NCBI GenBank assembly: GCA_000701945.1
Contig: KL370840.1
Coordinates: forward strand, 310,001 to 374,000
Origin: Anaerotruncus sp. MC2020
GTDB lineage: Bacteria > Bacillota > Clostridia > Oscillospirales > Ruminococcaceae
Length of the DNA: 64,000 bases
Reading direction: 5' to 3'
Both the position numbers and the translations under genes were made by a program. Position 1 is the first letter of the stretch; each line of letters starts with the position of its first letter. The notes beneath the pieces are model-generated. The model worked only from the letters and a program-made list of their open reading frames with translations. It ran no database searches and was not told the origin of the DNA. Below are positions 8,901-18,413 of this stretch, in pieces.

Positions 8901-9563
8901 ATGAGCATCGTTATTACCGACGAGATAAGAAATATGCATTTCCCGAAGCCGCTGAAAGCTGAAGAAATGAAGTACTATACCGAGAATTTCGCGCTTTCTG
9001 TGCTGCGATACTGCTTCGACTGCTACGACAGCTGGCACGTTGCTGATGCTCCCGACCTGCAAAGCGAGGACGGAGCAGAAGGCATCGAGGTCACAGAGCT
9101 GGCAATAAGCCTTGACAAAGCTATAGTCGGCGACTGTCTTCACTACTGGGAGACGGGCGATGTCCGCTACAAGAACAAGGCTGAGCATCGCGGAGCGCGT
9201 GCGGGCGAGGAGTTCTATATTCTACCGTCGTTCGACTCCAACGACGAACTTGCCGCTCTCGAGACTATTTTCCGCAAGAAGCTCGGCAAGCTGAGCGGCT
9301 ATAAAAGGCGCGGGATAAACAGGCTCGGGCTCATCATGGTGCTGGACGGTCTGCCGCTGACTGCTACTGCCGAAAACTGGGCAGATGTGGTTCGCGTGCT
9401 CCAATCGGGGGCTGACGATAAATATGACAGGGTGTTCTTCGCGTACAGCTCCGCGCTGAGCTACTACAACTGCGTGACCGATACCACCACAAACTACGCG
9501 ATAGACAGGGACGATTTCGACGCCCTGAAGAAATACGCCCGATATATGACTGAAAACAAGTAA
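8901..9563 (+). CDS. Hypothetical protein, possible PD-(D/E)XK nuclease-like fold
   Basis: A 220-residue soluble protein that I cannot assign to a family. It follows the GGDEF gene by 24 nt behind a strong GGAGGTG site. Near residues 49-66, ADAPDLQSEDGAEGIEVTEL resembles the PD...(D/E)x(V/T) core strand of restriction-endonuclease-like proteins that act on DNA (often seen as PD...GIEVT). An Arg/Lys-rich stretch with a strand-like segment (RGINRLGLIMVLDG) follows. That is a motif-level resemblance only. The tail is charged and helical. It has no signal peptide or membrane segment. It ends at a terminator shared with the convergent trp operon. Confidence 0.7.
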   Translation: MSIVITDEIRNMHFPKPLKAEEMKYYTENFALSVLRYCFDCYDSWHVADAPDLQSEDGAEGIEVTELAISLDKAIVGDCLHYWETGDVRYKNKAEHRGARAGEEFYILPSFDSNDELAALETIFRKKLGKLSGYKRRGINRLGLIMVLDGLPLTATAENWADVVRVLQSGADDKYDRVFFAYSSALSYYNCVTDTTTNYAIDRDDFDALKKYARYMTENK

Positions 9564-9589
9564 GCTCCTGTAAAAACAGGAGCTTTTTT
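9562..9589. terminator. Terminator between the hypothetical gene and trpA
   Basis: A 9-bp stem (AAGCTCCTG with CAGGAGCTT) around TAAAAA, followed by T residues on the plus strand. The minus-strand side also has a T-rich tail, so it probably serves the trp operon too. Confidence 0.82.
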
Positions 9590-9590
9590 G

Positions 9591-10361
9591 TTACTTTATA
9601 GCATTTTTCATCTGGGCGACATATTCACCGACGTGTGCGGGCGAGTCCTTGCCGTACTCCCCTATCTGACGCACTATAGCCGAGCCTACGATTACTCCGT
9701 CAGCGTACTGCGACATCTTCGCCGCCTGCTCGGGAGTCGATATACCGAATCCGATAGCGCACGGTACGCTCGTATTCTCGCGGATAACGCGGACGATAGA
9801 CTCCACGTCTGTCGTTATCTCCGAGCGCACGCCTGTTACTCCGAGGCTCGATACAACGTAAATGAAGCCGTCTGCCTCCCTCGCAATCATGGCGATGCGG
9901 TCTGCGGAGGTCGGAGCTATGAGCGAGATGAGGTCGACTCCGTACTGCCTGCAAATCGGCAGGAACTCGTCCTTTTCCTCGAACGGAAGGTCAGGCAGGA
10001 TAACTCCGCCTATGCCCGTCTCGCAGCAGCGCGCCATGAAGCGCTCTGCATCGTATGAGAAGACCACGTTCGCGTAGGTCATGAATACGAGAGGTATCTT
10101 CACATCGCGGCGGAGCTCCTTCACGAACTCGAATATCTTATCTGTTGTGACTCCGCCCGAAAGAGCACGGATATTAGCCGCCTGTATGACGGGTCCCTCG
10201 GCGGTCGGGTCGGAGAAAGGGATTCCGAGCTCTATGAGGTCTGCGCCCTTTGCAGCCATTTCGCGGACTATTTTTCCCGTAGTCTCGAGGTCGGGGTCTC
10301 CGCAGGTGATAAATGGTATGAACGCCTTGCCGTTTTTGAATGCGCTTGCGATATTACTCAT
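9591..10361 (-). CDS. trpA: Tryptophan synthase alpha subunit
   Basis: Cleaves indole-3-glycerol phosphate to indole and glyceraldehyde 3-phosphate, and passes indole to TrpB through the alpha2-beta2 tunnel. The 256 residues form a complete TIM-barrel chain of normal length. The catalytic Glu lies in [17 protein letters not shown] (near residue 40-55) and the catalytic Asp in the family segment near residue 60. The phosphate-binding GFGIS is near residue 205. The start overlaps the trpB stop by 8 nt, which suggests translational coupling. It is the last gene of trpEGDCFBA. Confidence 0.97.
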   Translation of the reverse strand: MSNIASAFKNGKAFIPFITCGDPDLETTGKIVREMAAKGADLIELGIPFSDPTAEGPVIQAANIRALSGGVTTDKIFEFVKELRRDVKIPLVFMTYANVVFSYDAERFMARCCETGIGGVILPDLPFEEKDEFLPICRQYGVDLISLIAPTSADRIAMIAREADGFIYVVSSLGVTGVRSEITTDVESIVRVIRENTSVPCAIGFGISTPEQAAKMSQYADGVIVGSAIVRQIGEYGKDSPAHVGEYVAQMKNAIK

Positions 10362-11544
10362 AAATATCCTCCCCTCTGTAGCGTGCGATAGCGGCGCAGT
10401 CCTTGTCTCCCCTGCCCGATACCGTCACAATGATTATCTTGTCCTTGTCCATTGTCGGAGCGAGCTTCATCGCGTATGCTATCGCGTGAGCCGACTCTAT
10501 CGCAGGTATTATGCCCTCTGTACGCGACAGGAACTCGAACGCATTTACAGCCTCGTCGTCTGTAATCGGGACATACTCTGCGCGTCCGATGTCGTGGAGG
10601 TAAGCGTGCTCGGGACCTACACCGGGGTAGTCAAGTCCCGCGGAAATCGAATAAACAGGCGCTATCTGACCGTACTCGTCCTGACAGAAATAGCTCTTCA
10701 TGCCGTGGAATATACCAAGTCTGCCCGTATTGACCGTAGCCGCAGTCTCGAACGTGTCAATGCCTCTGCCCGCAGCCTCACAGCCGATGAGGCGGACGCT
10801 CTCGTCGCCGATGAAGTTGTAGAAGCTGCCTATCGCGTTGGAGCCGCCTCCTACGCACGCGATGACCGCGTCGGGGAGCCTGCCCTCGTACTCGAGAATC
10901 TGCTCGCGTGCCTCCTTGGAGATGACTGCCTGAAAATCGCGGACTATAGTCGGGAAGGGGTGAGGTCCCATGACCGAGCCGAGGCAGTAGTGTGTATCGT
11001 CGATACGCGAAGTCCACTCGCGCATAGCCTCGGAAACGGCGTCCTTCAGCGTAGCAGTGCCGCTCGTTACTGGGACTACGGTTGCTCCGAGAAGGCGCAT
11101 ACGGTAGACGTTCAGCGCCTGACGCTTGGTGTCCTCTTCGCCCATGAACACGACGCACTCCATGCCGAGCAGAGCCGCCGCAGTGGCCGTTGCAACTCCG
11201 TGCTGACCTGCGCCTGTCTCCGCAATGAGGCGGGTCTTGCCCATTTTCTTCGCGAGCAGAGCCTGTCCGAGGACGTTGTTTATCTTGTGCGAGCCCGTGT
11301 GATTGAGGTCCTCGCGCTTGAGGTATATCTTCGCTCCGCCGAGCGTATTTGTCAGCTTCTCCGCGTAGTAGAGCAGCGACGGTCTGCCCGCGTATTTCTT
11401 CAGCAGGTCGTCGAGCTCGCGTATGAACTCGGGGTCGTTCTTGTAGTACTCGTACTCCTTTTCGAGCTCTATGACAGCGTTCATCAGCGTCTCGGGGATA
11501 TATTGTCCGCCGTGTACGCCGAAGCGTCCCTTTTTATCAGCCAT
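10354..11544 (-). CDS. trpB: Tryptophan synthase beta subunit
   Basis: PLP enzyme that joins indole and L-serine to give L-tryptophan. It has 396 residues, the family's usual length. The PLP-binding Lys lies in [16 protein letters not shown] (about residues 75-90), the loop [10 protein letters not shown] near 110, and the PLP-phosphate glycine loop GGGSNAIG near 230. I chose the ATG at 11544 ([18 protein letters not shown]) because its N-terminus matches the family and an AAGGA site lies upstream; the longer frame runs into trpF. It starts 1 nt after the trpF stop and overlaps trpA by 8 nt. Confidence 0.97.
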   Translation of the reverse strand: MADKKGRFGVHGGQYIPETLMNAVIELEKEYEYYKNDPEFIRELDDLLKKYAGRPSLLYYAEKLTNTLGGAKIYLKREDLNHTGSHKINNVLGQALLAKKMGKTRLIAETGAGQHGVATATAAALLGMECVVFMGEEDTKRQALNVYRMRLLGATVVPVTSGTATLKDAVSEAMREWTSRIDDTHYCLGSVMGPHPFPTIVRDFQAVISKEAREQILEYEGRLPDAVIACVGGGSNAIGSFYNFIGDESVRLIGCEAAGRGIDTFETAATVNTGRLGIFHGMKSYFCQDEYGQIAPVYSISAGLDYPGVGPEHAYLHDIGRAEYVPITDDEAVNAFEFLSRTEGIIPAIESAHAIAYAMKLAPTMDKDKIIIVTVSGRGDKDCAAIARYRGEDIYE

Positions 11545-11545
11545 A

Positions 11546-12148
11546 TCAATTTTCCTTTCGTCTTGCGGCTTCTGCGAACGCCGCCATTTTCGTTTTATCC
11601 TTAATACCGTCCGTTTCGAGGCTGCTGCTCGCGTCGACAGCAAACGGCTCGTACAGCCTTATCGCTTCACTGACATTTTCGGCGGTCAGTCCTCCCGCGA
11701 GGAAGAACGGGCGGTCGATATCCGCAATGAGCGAGTGTTCGAACGTACTGCCCGTACCAGTGCCGCTGTCGAGCAGGACGTAGTCCGCAGAGCTCGCACG
11801 CGAGGCTTCGATATCAGCCTCGGAGCGTACTGTGATAGCCTTGATTATCGGCTTGTCTGTGAGCTTTCTCAGCGAGCGGATGTAGTCCTCGTCCTCGCTG
11901 CCGTGGAGCTGTATCACGTCGATATAGTCTGCGAAGCCGATAAGCGAATCAAGCGGCTCATTGACGAATACACCCACGCGCTTTACGCCGCTCCCGATAA
12001 GCATTGCCGAGAGCTCCGCAAATGTCTCCCTCGATATCGAGCGCCTGAACCCTCCCGACAGGATGAATCCCGCAAAATCAGGGCGGAGCTCCAGTACAGC
12101 GCGCACGTCTGCCTCGGAGCGGAGACCGCACATCTTCACGCGCGTCAT
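11546..12148 (-). CDS. trpF: Phosphoribosylanthranilate isomerase
   Basis: Catalyses the Amadori rearrangement of phosphoribosylanthranilate to CdRP, the third step to tryptophan. The 200-residue TIM barrel has the catalytic Cys near the start in [12 protein letters not shown], then [21 protein letters not shown] and the catalytic Asp segment [14 protein letters not shown]. The C-terminal phosphate site [10 protein letters not shown] is followed by the family ending [13 protein letters not shown]. It overlaps trpC by 4 nt (ATGA). It is a stand-alone TrpF and is not fused to TrpC as in E. coli. Confidence 0.96.
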   Translation of the reverse strand: MTRVKMCGLRSEADVRAVLELRPDFAGFILSGGFRRSISRETFAELSAMLIGSGVKRVGVFVNEPLDSLIGFADYIDVIQLHGSEDEDYIRSLRKLTDKPIIKAITVRSEADIEASRASSADYVLLDSGTGTGSTFEHSLIADIDRPFFLAGGLTAENVSEAIRLYEPFAVDASSSLETDGIKDKTKMAAFAEAARRKEN

Positions 12149-12930
12149 ACTCCCTCGCCTTTCAGCTCTCGGAGCTTTGCCGCTATGTCGGGGGCTCTCA
12201 TCAGAGCCTCACCGATGAGGACGGCGTCCGCCCCCGCAGCCTCGAGCCGAGCAGTGTCCTCGCGCGAGGTAACGCCGCTCTCGGAGACGAACAGCACTCC
12301 ATCGGGGACGAGCTCCCGCAGACGGCGGCTGTTGTCGGTGTCGACACTGAAATCGGCAAGATTGCGGTTGTTCACGCCGATGATACGGGCTCCCGCGGAG
12401 ACTGCCATGCGCACCTCCGCCTCGTCGTGAGCCTCTACGAGCGCGGACATTCCGAGCTCGTCACAAATGGCGATATACTGCTCAATCTGAGCCTTTGTGA
12501 GTATCGAGCATATAAGCAGAACTGCTGCCGCTCCGAGTGTTTTCGCCTCATATATCATGTACTCGTCGATTGTGAAATCCTTGCGCAGGCAGGGTATCTT
12601 CACGCGCGCGGCTATCTCGCGGAGGTAGTCGCTGCTCCCGAGGAACCACTTCGGCTCCGTCAGGACGGATATGCAGTCCGCACCCGCCGCCTCGTACTGA
12701 GCGGCGATGTCAAGATACGGGAAATCCACCGCTATCACGCCCTTTGAGGGGCTTGCCTTCTTGCACTCGCAGATGAACGAGAGTCCCTGCTTCGCGAGCG
12801 CCTTCTCGAACTCAAAGCCGCCCTTCGGAAGTGCAAGAGCGCGCTCCCTCATCTCGTCGGCTGAAACAATGCTTTTGGAGGCTTCTACGCGCTCCCTTGC
12901 GTGCTCGGCGAGCTTGTCAAGTATAGTCAT
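12145..12930 (-). CDS. trpC: Indole-3-glycerol phosphate synthase
   Basis: Ring-closing decarboxylase that converts CdRP to indole-3-glycerol phosphate. The 261-residue TIM barrel carries the conserved block FICECKKASPSKGVI (near residues 50-65, with the catalytic Lys), CLRKDFTIDEYMIYEA (second catalytic Lys), LVEAHDEAEV (catalytic Glu), IGVNNRNLADF and SESGVTSRED, with the phosphate loop near the end. The start follows the trpD stop by about 9 nt, and the stop overlaps the trpF start. It belongs to the trp operon under T-box control. Confidence 0.97.
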   Translation of the reverse strand: MTILDKLAEHARERVEASKSIVSADEMRERALALPKGGFEFEKALAKQGLSFICECKKASPSKGVIAVDFPYLDIAAQYEAAGADCISVLTEPKWFLGSSDYLREIAARVKIPCLRKDFTIDEYMIYEAKTLGAAAVLLICSILTKAQIEQYIAICDELGMSALVEAHDEAEVRMAVSAGARIIGVNNRNLADFSVDTDNSRRLRELVPDGVLFVSESGVTSREDTARLEAAGADAVLIGEALMRAPDIAAKLRELKGEGV

Positions 12931-12939
12931 ATCGGCTCC

Positions 12940-13959
12940 TTATCTGTTGGAAACGGCGATGACCTTTTCAAGGGTCTTGTATGCCGCGCCCGAATCAATC
13001 AGCTCTGCCGCGAGCTTGATTCCGTCTGCGATGCTGTCAGCCTTTTCGGCTACGCAGAGAGCCGCACCCGCGTTGAGCAGTACAGCGTCACGCTTTGCTC
13101 CGCGCTCCGTGCCGTTGAGGATACTGCGTGTTATCTCCGCATTTTCAGCGGGAGCTCCGCCGCGTATTTCGTCGAGCGTACCGCCCGCAAGTCCGAACTG
13201 CTGAGGCGTGATAGTGTAGCTCTTGAACCAGCCGTCCTTGAACTCGCACACCTTTGTCGGAGCGGCAATGGATATCTCGTCGAGCTTCTCCGTGCCGTGT
13301 ACGACCATACCGCGCTTTACGCCGAGGTTCATCAGTACCTGTGCGAGCGGCTCGACGAGTGACGGGTCATACACGCCAAGCAGGAAGCGCTTCGGGCTGG
13401 AGGGGTTGGTGAGAGGTCCGAGGATGTTGAATACAGTGCGGATACCAAGCTCCTTGCGGATAGGTCCGACGTACTTCATCGAAGTGTGATACTTCTGTGC
13501 GAAGAAGAAGCAGAAGTTCGTCTCGTCGAGCATCTCGCGGCACTTTGCAGTGTCCATGTTTATATTTACGCCGAGAGCCTCGAGGCAGTCGGCTGTGCCC
13601 GAGAGGGACGAAGCTGCGCGGTTTCCGTGCTTTGCGACCTTTACTCCCGCGGAGGCAACTACCATTGCGGAAGTTGTCGAGATGTTGAAGCTGTGAGCGT
13701 TGTCTCCGCCCGTGCCGACTATCTCGAGGAGGTCGTCGTCGTTCTCAAACTTCGTTGCCGCGTCGCGCATAGCTGCCGCACAGCCCGCTATTTCCTCGAT
13801 AGTTTCAGCCTTTGTAGACTTGGTCGACAGTGCCGCAAGAAATGCCGCATTCTGTGTAGCCGTTGTCTTGCCAGCCATTATCTCGCTCATTACCTCGTAT
13901 GCCTCATCGTATGTGAGGTCCTGCTTGTCAACTATCTTTACTATTGCCTGTTCAATCAT
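12940..13959 (-). CDS. trpD: Anthranilate phosphoribosyltransferase
   Basis: Transfers phosphoribose from PRPP to anthranilate. The 339 residues are of typical length. The PRPP-binding signature [14 protein letters not shown] is near residue 82, followed by [21 protein letters not shown] and the metal/PRPP loop [11 protein letters not shown] near 225. It is a stand-alone protein and is not fused to TrpG, which is encoded separately just upstream with a 15-nt gap. Fourth in substrate order, third in the operon. Confidence 0.97.
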   Translation of the reverse strand: MIEQAIVKIVDKQDLTYDEAYEVMSEIMAGKTTATQNAAFLAALSTKSTKAETIEEIAGCAAAMRDAATKFENDDDLLEIVGTGGDNAHSFNISTTSAMVVASAGVKVAKHGNRAASSLSGTADCLEALGVNINMDTAKCREMLDETNFCFFFAQKYHTSMKYVGPIRKELGIRTVFNILGPLTNPSSPKRFLLGVYDPSLVEPLAQVLMNLGVKRGMVVHGTEKLDEISIAAPTKVCEFKDGWFKSYTITPQQFGLAGGTLDEIRGGAPAENAEITRSILNGTERGAKRDAVLLNAGAALCVAEKADSIADGIKLAAELIDSGAAYKTLEKVIAVSNR

Positions 13960-13974
13960 GATGATTACCTCCGA

Positions 13975-14535
13975 TTATAATTCAACAAAGTTTTTCAGCA
14001 TTTCGCGTCCGAAGGGCGTCAGTATCGACTCAGGGTGGAACTGAACGCCGTATATCGGGAACTTCTCGTGCTGTACAGCCATAATCTCGCCGTCGTCGGT
14101 GACTGCCGTTGCCCTCAGGCAGTCGGGAAGTCCCACTGCCGCGAGCGAGTGATACCTCGCGACTTCTGTCATCTCGGGAAGTCCGCGGAACAGAACGCTC
14201 GTATTGTCGAGCTTGACCGTGCTCTGTTTGCCGTGCATGAGCTTCTTCGCGTGGACTACCTCCGCGCCGTATGCCTGACAGATAGCCTGATGTCCGAGAC
14301 AAACGCCGAGGGTAGGTATCTCCTGCGAGAGCGTTGCCGCTGTCTCGACCGTGATTCCCGCGTCTTCGGGACGCCCAGGTCCTGGTGAGAGGATTATCTT
14401 CTCGGGAGCAAGAGCGCGTATCTCCGCGACTGTCATCTCATCGTTGCGTATGACCCTGATGTCGGGTCTGAGCTCTCCCACGAGCTGGAAAAGGTTGTAG
14501 GAGAAGCTGTCGTAATTATCTATAAGAAGTATCAT
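13975..14535 (-). CDS. trpG: Anthranilate synthase glutamine amidotransferase component
   Basis: Hydrolyses glutamine and delivers ammonia to TrpE. The 186-residue class I amidotransferase begins MILLIDNYDSFSYNL. It contains the oxyanion segment LSPGPGRPEDAG, the nucleophile Cys in LGVCLGHQAI (near residue 80) and the catalytic His/Glu pair in GVQFHPESI (near 170). The true ATG at 14535 shares one base with the trpE stop (TAATG), so translation is tightly coupled. A longer in-frame extension upstream would overlap trpE and is not credible. Confidence 0.97.
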   Translation of the reverse strand: MILLIDNYDSFSYNLFQLVGELRPDIRVIRNDEMTVAEIRALAPEKIILSPGPGRPEDAGITVETAATLSQEIPTLGVCLGHQAICQAYGAEVVHAKKLMHGKQSTVKLDNTSVLFRGLPEMTEVARYHSLAAVGLPDCLRATAVTDDGEIMAVQHEKFPIYGVQFHPESILTPFGREMLKNFVEL

Positions 14536-15998
14536 TATTCTACCTCCTCTGCCGCTTTCAACGCCTCTACGACTGCCGCCGCTTTGTTGCGGCACTCGCG
14601 GTACTCGTTCGCGGGAACGGAATCTGCGACGATTCCCGCGCCGCTCCTGATGAAGACCTTGCCGTTCTTCTTGAATGCCGAGCGTATCGCGATGCAGGTG
14701 TCAAGGTTGCCTGTGAAGTCGATGTAGCCTATCGCTCCGCCGTACAAGCCGCGCTTGTTGTTCTCGAGCTCAGCTATGAGCTGGCACGCGCGTATCTTCG
14801 GAGCTCCCGACAGCGTACCTGCGGGAAGTACAGAATTCACGGCGTCGAGAGCGTCGCAGTCGTCGCGTATCTCTCCGCGCACCGTCGAGCCGATGTGCAT
14901 AACGTGCGAGAAGCGGAGAATGCTCTTGTACTGCTCCACGCTGACCGTACCGAACTTGCTTATGCGTCCGAGGTCGTTGCGTCCGAGGTCAACGAGCATA
15001 TTGTGCTCTGCAAGCTCCTTCTCGTCCGCGAGGAGCTCCGCCTCAAGAGCGGCGTCCTCCTCGGGAGTCTTGCCTCTCGGACGTGTGCCTGCGAGCGGGA
15101 ACGTATGCAGTACACCGTTTTCGAGCTTGACCAGTGTCTCGGGAGAAGCTCCCGCAATCTCGACGTCAGTGCCCGAAAAATAGAACATATACGGCGACGG
15201 ATTCGTCGTGCGCAGTATGCGGTAGGTGTTCAGCAGACTCCCGTCGTACTCGGCGCAGAGGCGATTCGAGAGCACTATCTGGAAGATGTCGCCGTCAAGG
15301 ATGTGCTGTTTCGCACGCTCTATCATGGCGCAGTATTGCGCTTCGGTGAACAGCTCCGTGACCTCGCTCCTGAGCCGTCCGTTCGGCTCATTGCAGGGCT
15401 TGCCATTCCTGAGCAGGTCTGCCATCTGCTCGAGCTCCATGCACGCACGCTTGTAGCTGTTCTCGGGGTCTGTGAGCTTCATGTTCGCGATGAGAACGAG
15501 CCTCCTGCGGTAGTTGTCGAACGCGATGACCTTGTCGAACAGCATGAGGTCGGCATTCTTGAAGTGCTCGCTGTCGTCCACGGGGAGCTTTACCGTCGGC
15601 TCGCTGTAGCCGATGAAGTCATATGCGAAATAGCCAACAAGTCCGCCTGTGAACGGGGGCAGTCCCTCAACTCGCGGACTGCGGTACTTGGCGAGGAGCT
15701 CACGGATATGCGGCGTAGGGTCGGTGGTTTCGATGTCCCTGCCGCCAATTGTTATCTTGTTGTCCGAGCAGGTGAGCTCGAGAGCGGGCTTGTATCCGAG
15801 GAAGGTGTAGCGTCCCCAGCGCTCCCTGTCCGACGCCGATTCGAGCAGATAGCAGTGCGTGGACACGTTTTTCAGTATCTTCACTGCCTCGATAGGCGTG
15901 CAGATATCTGAGAGAAGCTCACAGCTCACGGGCATTATGTCGTATCTGCCGTCTTTGGCAAATTCCTTGGCTGTCTCAAGTGTTGGATAGAATTTCAT
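14535..15998 (-). CDS. trpE: Anthranilate synthase component I
   Basis: Makes anthranilate from chorismate with ammonia from TrpG; it is the committed step to tryptophan. The 487 residues are normal. The tryptophan feedback site motif is present in YLLESASDRERWGRYTFLG (near residues 48-66). The chorismate-binding half contains FQIVLSNRLCAEYDG, the catalytic HNMLVDLGRNDLGRIS and GTLSGAPKIRACQLI. The ATG at 15998 has an ideal GGAGGTG site 4 nt upstream; the open frame continues into the T-box leader and should not be used. First gene of the operon. It is controlled by the Trp T-box and, by inference, by allosteric feedback. Confidence 0.97.
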   Translation of the reverse strand: MKFYPTLETAKEFAKDGRYDIMPVSCELLSDICTPIEAVKILKNVSTHCYLLESASDRERWGRYTFLGYKPALELTCSDNKITIGGRDIETTDPTPHIRELLAKYRSPRVEGLPPFTGGLVGYFAYDFIGYSEPTVKLPVDDSEHFKNADLMLFDKVIAFDNYRRRLVLIANMKLTDPENSYKRACMELEQMADLLRNGKPCNEPNGRLRSEVTELFTEAQYCAMIERAKQHILDGDIFQIVLSNRLCAEYDGSLLNTYRILRTTNPSPYMFYFSGTDVEIAGASPETLVKLENGVLHTFPLAGTRPRGKTPEEDAALEAELLADEKELAEHNMLVDLGRNDLGRISKFGTVSVEQYKSILRFSHVMHIGSTVRGEIRDDCDALDAVNSVLPAGTLSGAPKIRACQLIAELENNKRGLYGGAIGYIDFTGNLDTCIAIRSAFKKNGKVFIRSGAGIVADSVPANEYRECRNKAAAVVEALKAAEEVE

Positions 15999-16019
15999 AG
16001 CGCACCTCCGTTTGGACGT

Positions 16020-16296
16020 AAAAAAGTCCTTGACAAAGACTTTCATCTCTGTCAAGGACGAATAATACTTATCCGCGGTGCCACCTTGATTCGCAGTATG
16101 AACTGCGCACTTTGCGGGATACCTGTATATCCCCGACAACTCACGTATGTCTACACGTCGCAGAATACTCTGCCTCTCGGCATTTGACTGCGCCCTCAGC
16201 GGTCCATTTGATGACTTGTTTTTCACCCGTTCTCAGCAAGCAGGGCTCTCTGTGGAAGCATCATCACCGTTATCTCCGCGTCATCGGTTTTTATTG
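16020..16296 (-). promoter_or_regulatory. T-box leader, tryptophan-specific, of the trp operon
   Basis: Minus-strand leader that senses uncharged tRNA-Trp and permits read-through. The T-box core AGGTGGCACCGCG is at 16086-16074. The intrinsic terminator is a 10-bp stem (GTCCTTGACA with TGTCAAGGAC) plus six T residues at 16059-16020. Stem I contains the GGGTGAAAA-type block near 16230, and the specifier codon TGG (Trp) is at 16206-16204, followed by the purine A as usual. The Trp specifier agrees with the downstream genes. The TSS should lie near 16295, about 7 nt after the -10 box. Confidence 0.95.
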
Positions 16297-16301
16297 TTTG
16301 A

Positions 16302-16330
16302 ATTATAGCACGCATTTTCCGATTTGTCAA
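16302..16330 (-). promoter_or_regulatory. SigA-type promoter of the trp operon
   Basis: Perfect TTGACA (16330-16325) and TATAAT (16307-16302) with a 17-nt spacer, just upstream of the T-box leader. Confidence 0.92.
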
Positions 16331-16357
16331 GTAGTTTTTGAAAAAATTTTCAAACAC

Positions 16358-16385
16358 AAAAAAGCAGGGGCGAAATCGCCCCTGC
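16358..16385 (-). terminator. Terminator of the serpin gene
   Basis: Minus-strand stem GCAGGGGCGA/TCGCCCCTGC with a two-base loop, followed by six T residues. It insulates the trp promoter from serpin transcription. Confidence 0.9.
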
Positions 16386-16393
16386 CGTCTGAG

Positions 16394-18316
16394 TTATTCT
16401 TCTTCAATTTCGGATGCTGCTCCGATGAAAACGGGTACATTGTTCTGATCGAGTATCATATAAACGAACGGTCTGTCAAGCTCGATGTAGACCTTCTTCT
16501 TCGGCTCGGGCATTGCAGCTCCGCACGCCATCATGACTGCGGTAACAGCCGCCGCCTTGACGCCCTTCTCGCAGACCTCAATGCGTGTCTTGTGGAGCAC
16601 GTCGTCGATGTAGAGCGGCAGAGCTCCATCAACTGAGAGGTCGTTTATCTTCGAGAAATCGGCTTTCGTCGGGTCGAATGCCTGCTCCATACCTAACTCG
16701 GGGAGTATCTTCTTCAGCGAGGCGTTGTAGCTGTACTTGAACTTTGGTATCATTACGTGAAGTTCTATCGTTTCAGGGTCTTCGTACTCCGAGAGCCCTT
16801 CTGCCAGCTTCTTCGCATCGAGGCTGTTGACGTACTTGACGATGTCATCGTCGTGCGGCAGTATGCCCACGAACTTGTAGTTTCCGCCCGCAAACGGCTT
16901 GTCGAAGGCGTCTGCATCGCCGAGGTCGTAGTAGTGAGCCTCCTCGCTGTACATGGTCTTGATATTGTGCTCATTGCCGTTGTAGTCGGTGAATATGCCG
17001 TCGTATGCCACTTCGTAGGGGTCTGCCCAGTCGCACTCGAAATACAGCGTATTTATGAGCATCATCATCGTTAAAGGACTTAGCTGATGCTTCTGTAGAA
17101 GCGAGGGTATCATGCCCCTTGTGTTCTCGTTCACCCAGCTGTTGACGTCGTTGACTGTCGTGTCGTCGAACGGGCACTTGTAGAGCTGCGAGCCGTAATA
17201 CTTCACGTTCTTGTTCAGGAACTCGTCATAGACCTTGAACGTCGGGGCGTCCCTGAACCATATTGAATCCGCAACATAGAGCTTCTCGCGCTCGCCGTCG
17301 GGGAGGGTCTGGAAATAGTACGCCATATAGTCGTTGAGCTGGTCTATCGTCAGCCCGCTTCCGAGGACCTTCTCCATTTCGGAGAATGTCTCGCCGTCAG
17401 CACCATTCGCGGTCATTGCGAGAGCCGCAGAGATAGATAGCGGCGATATCAGCGAGTTTTTCTTGTTCTCATCTGTCGGGTCGAAACACTTTTTCAGGAG
17501 CTCAACGCCGAGGTTCATCTCAGCCGCGGCAAACTCCGTGTCAGTCCGCTTGCCCATAGCCATAGGCTCGTTTATATCCGCGCAGAGGTCAACACTCCTG
17601 AGCGTGCCCGCCTTGTTGAACTCCTTAGTTCTGCCAAGGACGAAGTCGGTGACGTTCTCGAGGTCATCCTCATCGACCTCACCGTTGAGGTTGATATCGG
17701 CGTTGCCGAGCTGTTCCTTGGTGAGCTTGTTAGGATTAGTTCCCGCGAGCTCCATTCTGTAGATTATCGTGTCGAACGAGTCGACAACGCCGTCCGCATT
17801 GATGTCACCGAAGAACTGGATATACGGCGAGCTGAGCGAGACTATCTCGGCAATCTCATACGTGTGACCACGTTTAAGCGGGAAGTCAGGATCATCGTTG
17901 TTGATGTAGTCCTTGCAATCCTCAGTGAGAACGACCGTCATCGTAACGGAAATTCCCTTCTTCAGCAGATTCAGATAGCCGCGCGTTTTCTTCAATACGG
18001 CTTTATCAAGAAGTTTATCGCTGTTCTCGACCCTGTACTGAACGTCATTGAAATAAAGCTCATACTCATCGAAGGCTTCGTAATAGCCGTATCTGTATGG
18101 TATTACTTTGAGCGTCGGATAATAGTCATTTAAATCTATTTCGGATATCATCACGTTTTCCAGCGTGTACTCATAGCGCTCAGCCGTCTCAGACGCGGCA
18201 ACAGCGGTGTTATTCACCGCAGGGCGTACAGCCGAGAAAGTCACGAGCGTACCGAGAGCAAGCGAGAGGCTGACAGCTCCCGCGGCTAACTTCTTAAAGT
18301 ATCCCATATTCATCAC
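16394..18316 (-). CDS. Secreted dockerin-bearing serpin
   Basis: A predicted cellulosome-associated serine (or cysteine) protease inhibitor of 640 residues. A signal peptide spans about 1-41 (LAAGAVSLSLALGTLVTFSA...AVAA). An uncharacterised domain (about 45-165) follows. A dockerin with two calcium-type loops (GDINADGVVDSFD and ADINLNGEVDEDD) lies near 168-232. The serpin fold fills about 255-637, with FAAAEMNLGVELLK, NSLISPLSISAALAM and the C-terminal DRPFVYMI. The reactive-centre hinge reads EKGVKAAAVTAVMMACGAAM; standard counting from P17 (Glu583) puts the scissile bond at Gly599-Ala600. P14 is Val where Thr or Ser is usual. An internal dockerin is unusual. It has its own terminator and lies downstream of the vWA/PurA-like cassette with a gap of about 97 nt. 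Confidence 0.92.
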   Translation of the reverse strand: MMNMGYFKKLAAGAVSLSLALGTLVTFSAVRPAVNNTAVAASETAERYEYTLENVMISEIDLNDYYPTLKVIPYRYGYYEAFDEYELYFNDVQYRVENSDKLLDKAVLKKTRGYLNLLKKGISVTMTVVLTEDCKDYINNDDPDFPLKRGHTYEIAEIVSLSSPYIQFFGDINADGVVDSFDTIIYRMELAGTNPNKLTKEQLGNADINLNGEVDEDDLENVTDFVLGRTKEFNKAGTLRSVDLCADINEPMAMGKRTDTEFAAAEMNLGVELLKKCFDPTDENKKNSLISPLSISAALAMTANGADGETFSEMEKVLGSGLTIDQLNDYMAYYFQTLPDGEREKLYVADSIWFRDAPTFKVYDEFLNKNVKYYGSQLYKCPFDDTTVNDVNSWVNENTRGMIPSLLQKHQLSPLTMMMLINTLYFECDWADPYEVAYDGIFTDYNGNEHNIKTMYSEEAHYYDLGDADAFDKPFAGGNYKFVGILPHDDDIVKYVNSLDAKKLAEGLSEYEDPETIELHVMIPKFKYSYNASLKKILPELGMEQAFDPTKADFSKINDLSVDGALPLYIDDVLHKTRIEVCEKGVKAAAVTAVMMACGAAMPEPKKKVYIELDRPFVYMILDQNNVPVFIGAASEIEEE

Positions 18317-18413
18317 TCCTTTGCGTCAAAAAAAGCCAATACCTGTTAAACTAAGTATATCCGCTCATTGAACAAAAGTCAATAGATATTTGTAAATTTT
18401 TGGTGAAAAACAA

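Noticed and set aside
10081-11604. 507-codon open frame on the plus strand
   Set aside because: Antisense to trpA/trpB. It has no ribosome-binding site and no recognisable domain.
15999-16226. N-terminal extension of trpE
   Set aside because: The frame is open but crosses the T-box core and terminator; a perfect ribosome-binding site marks the ATG at 15998.
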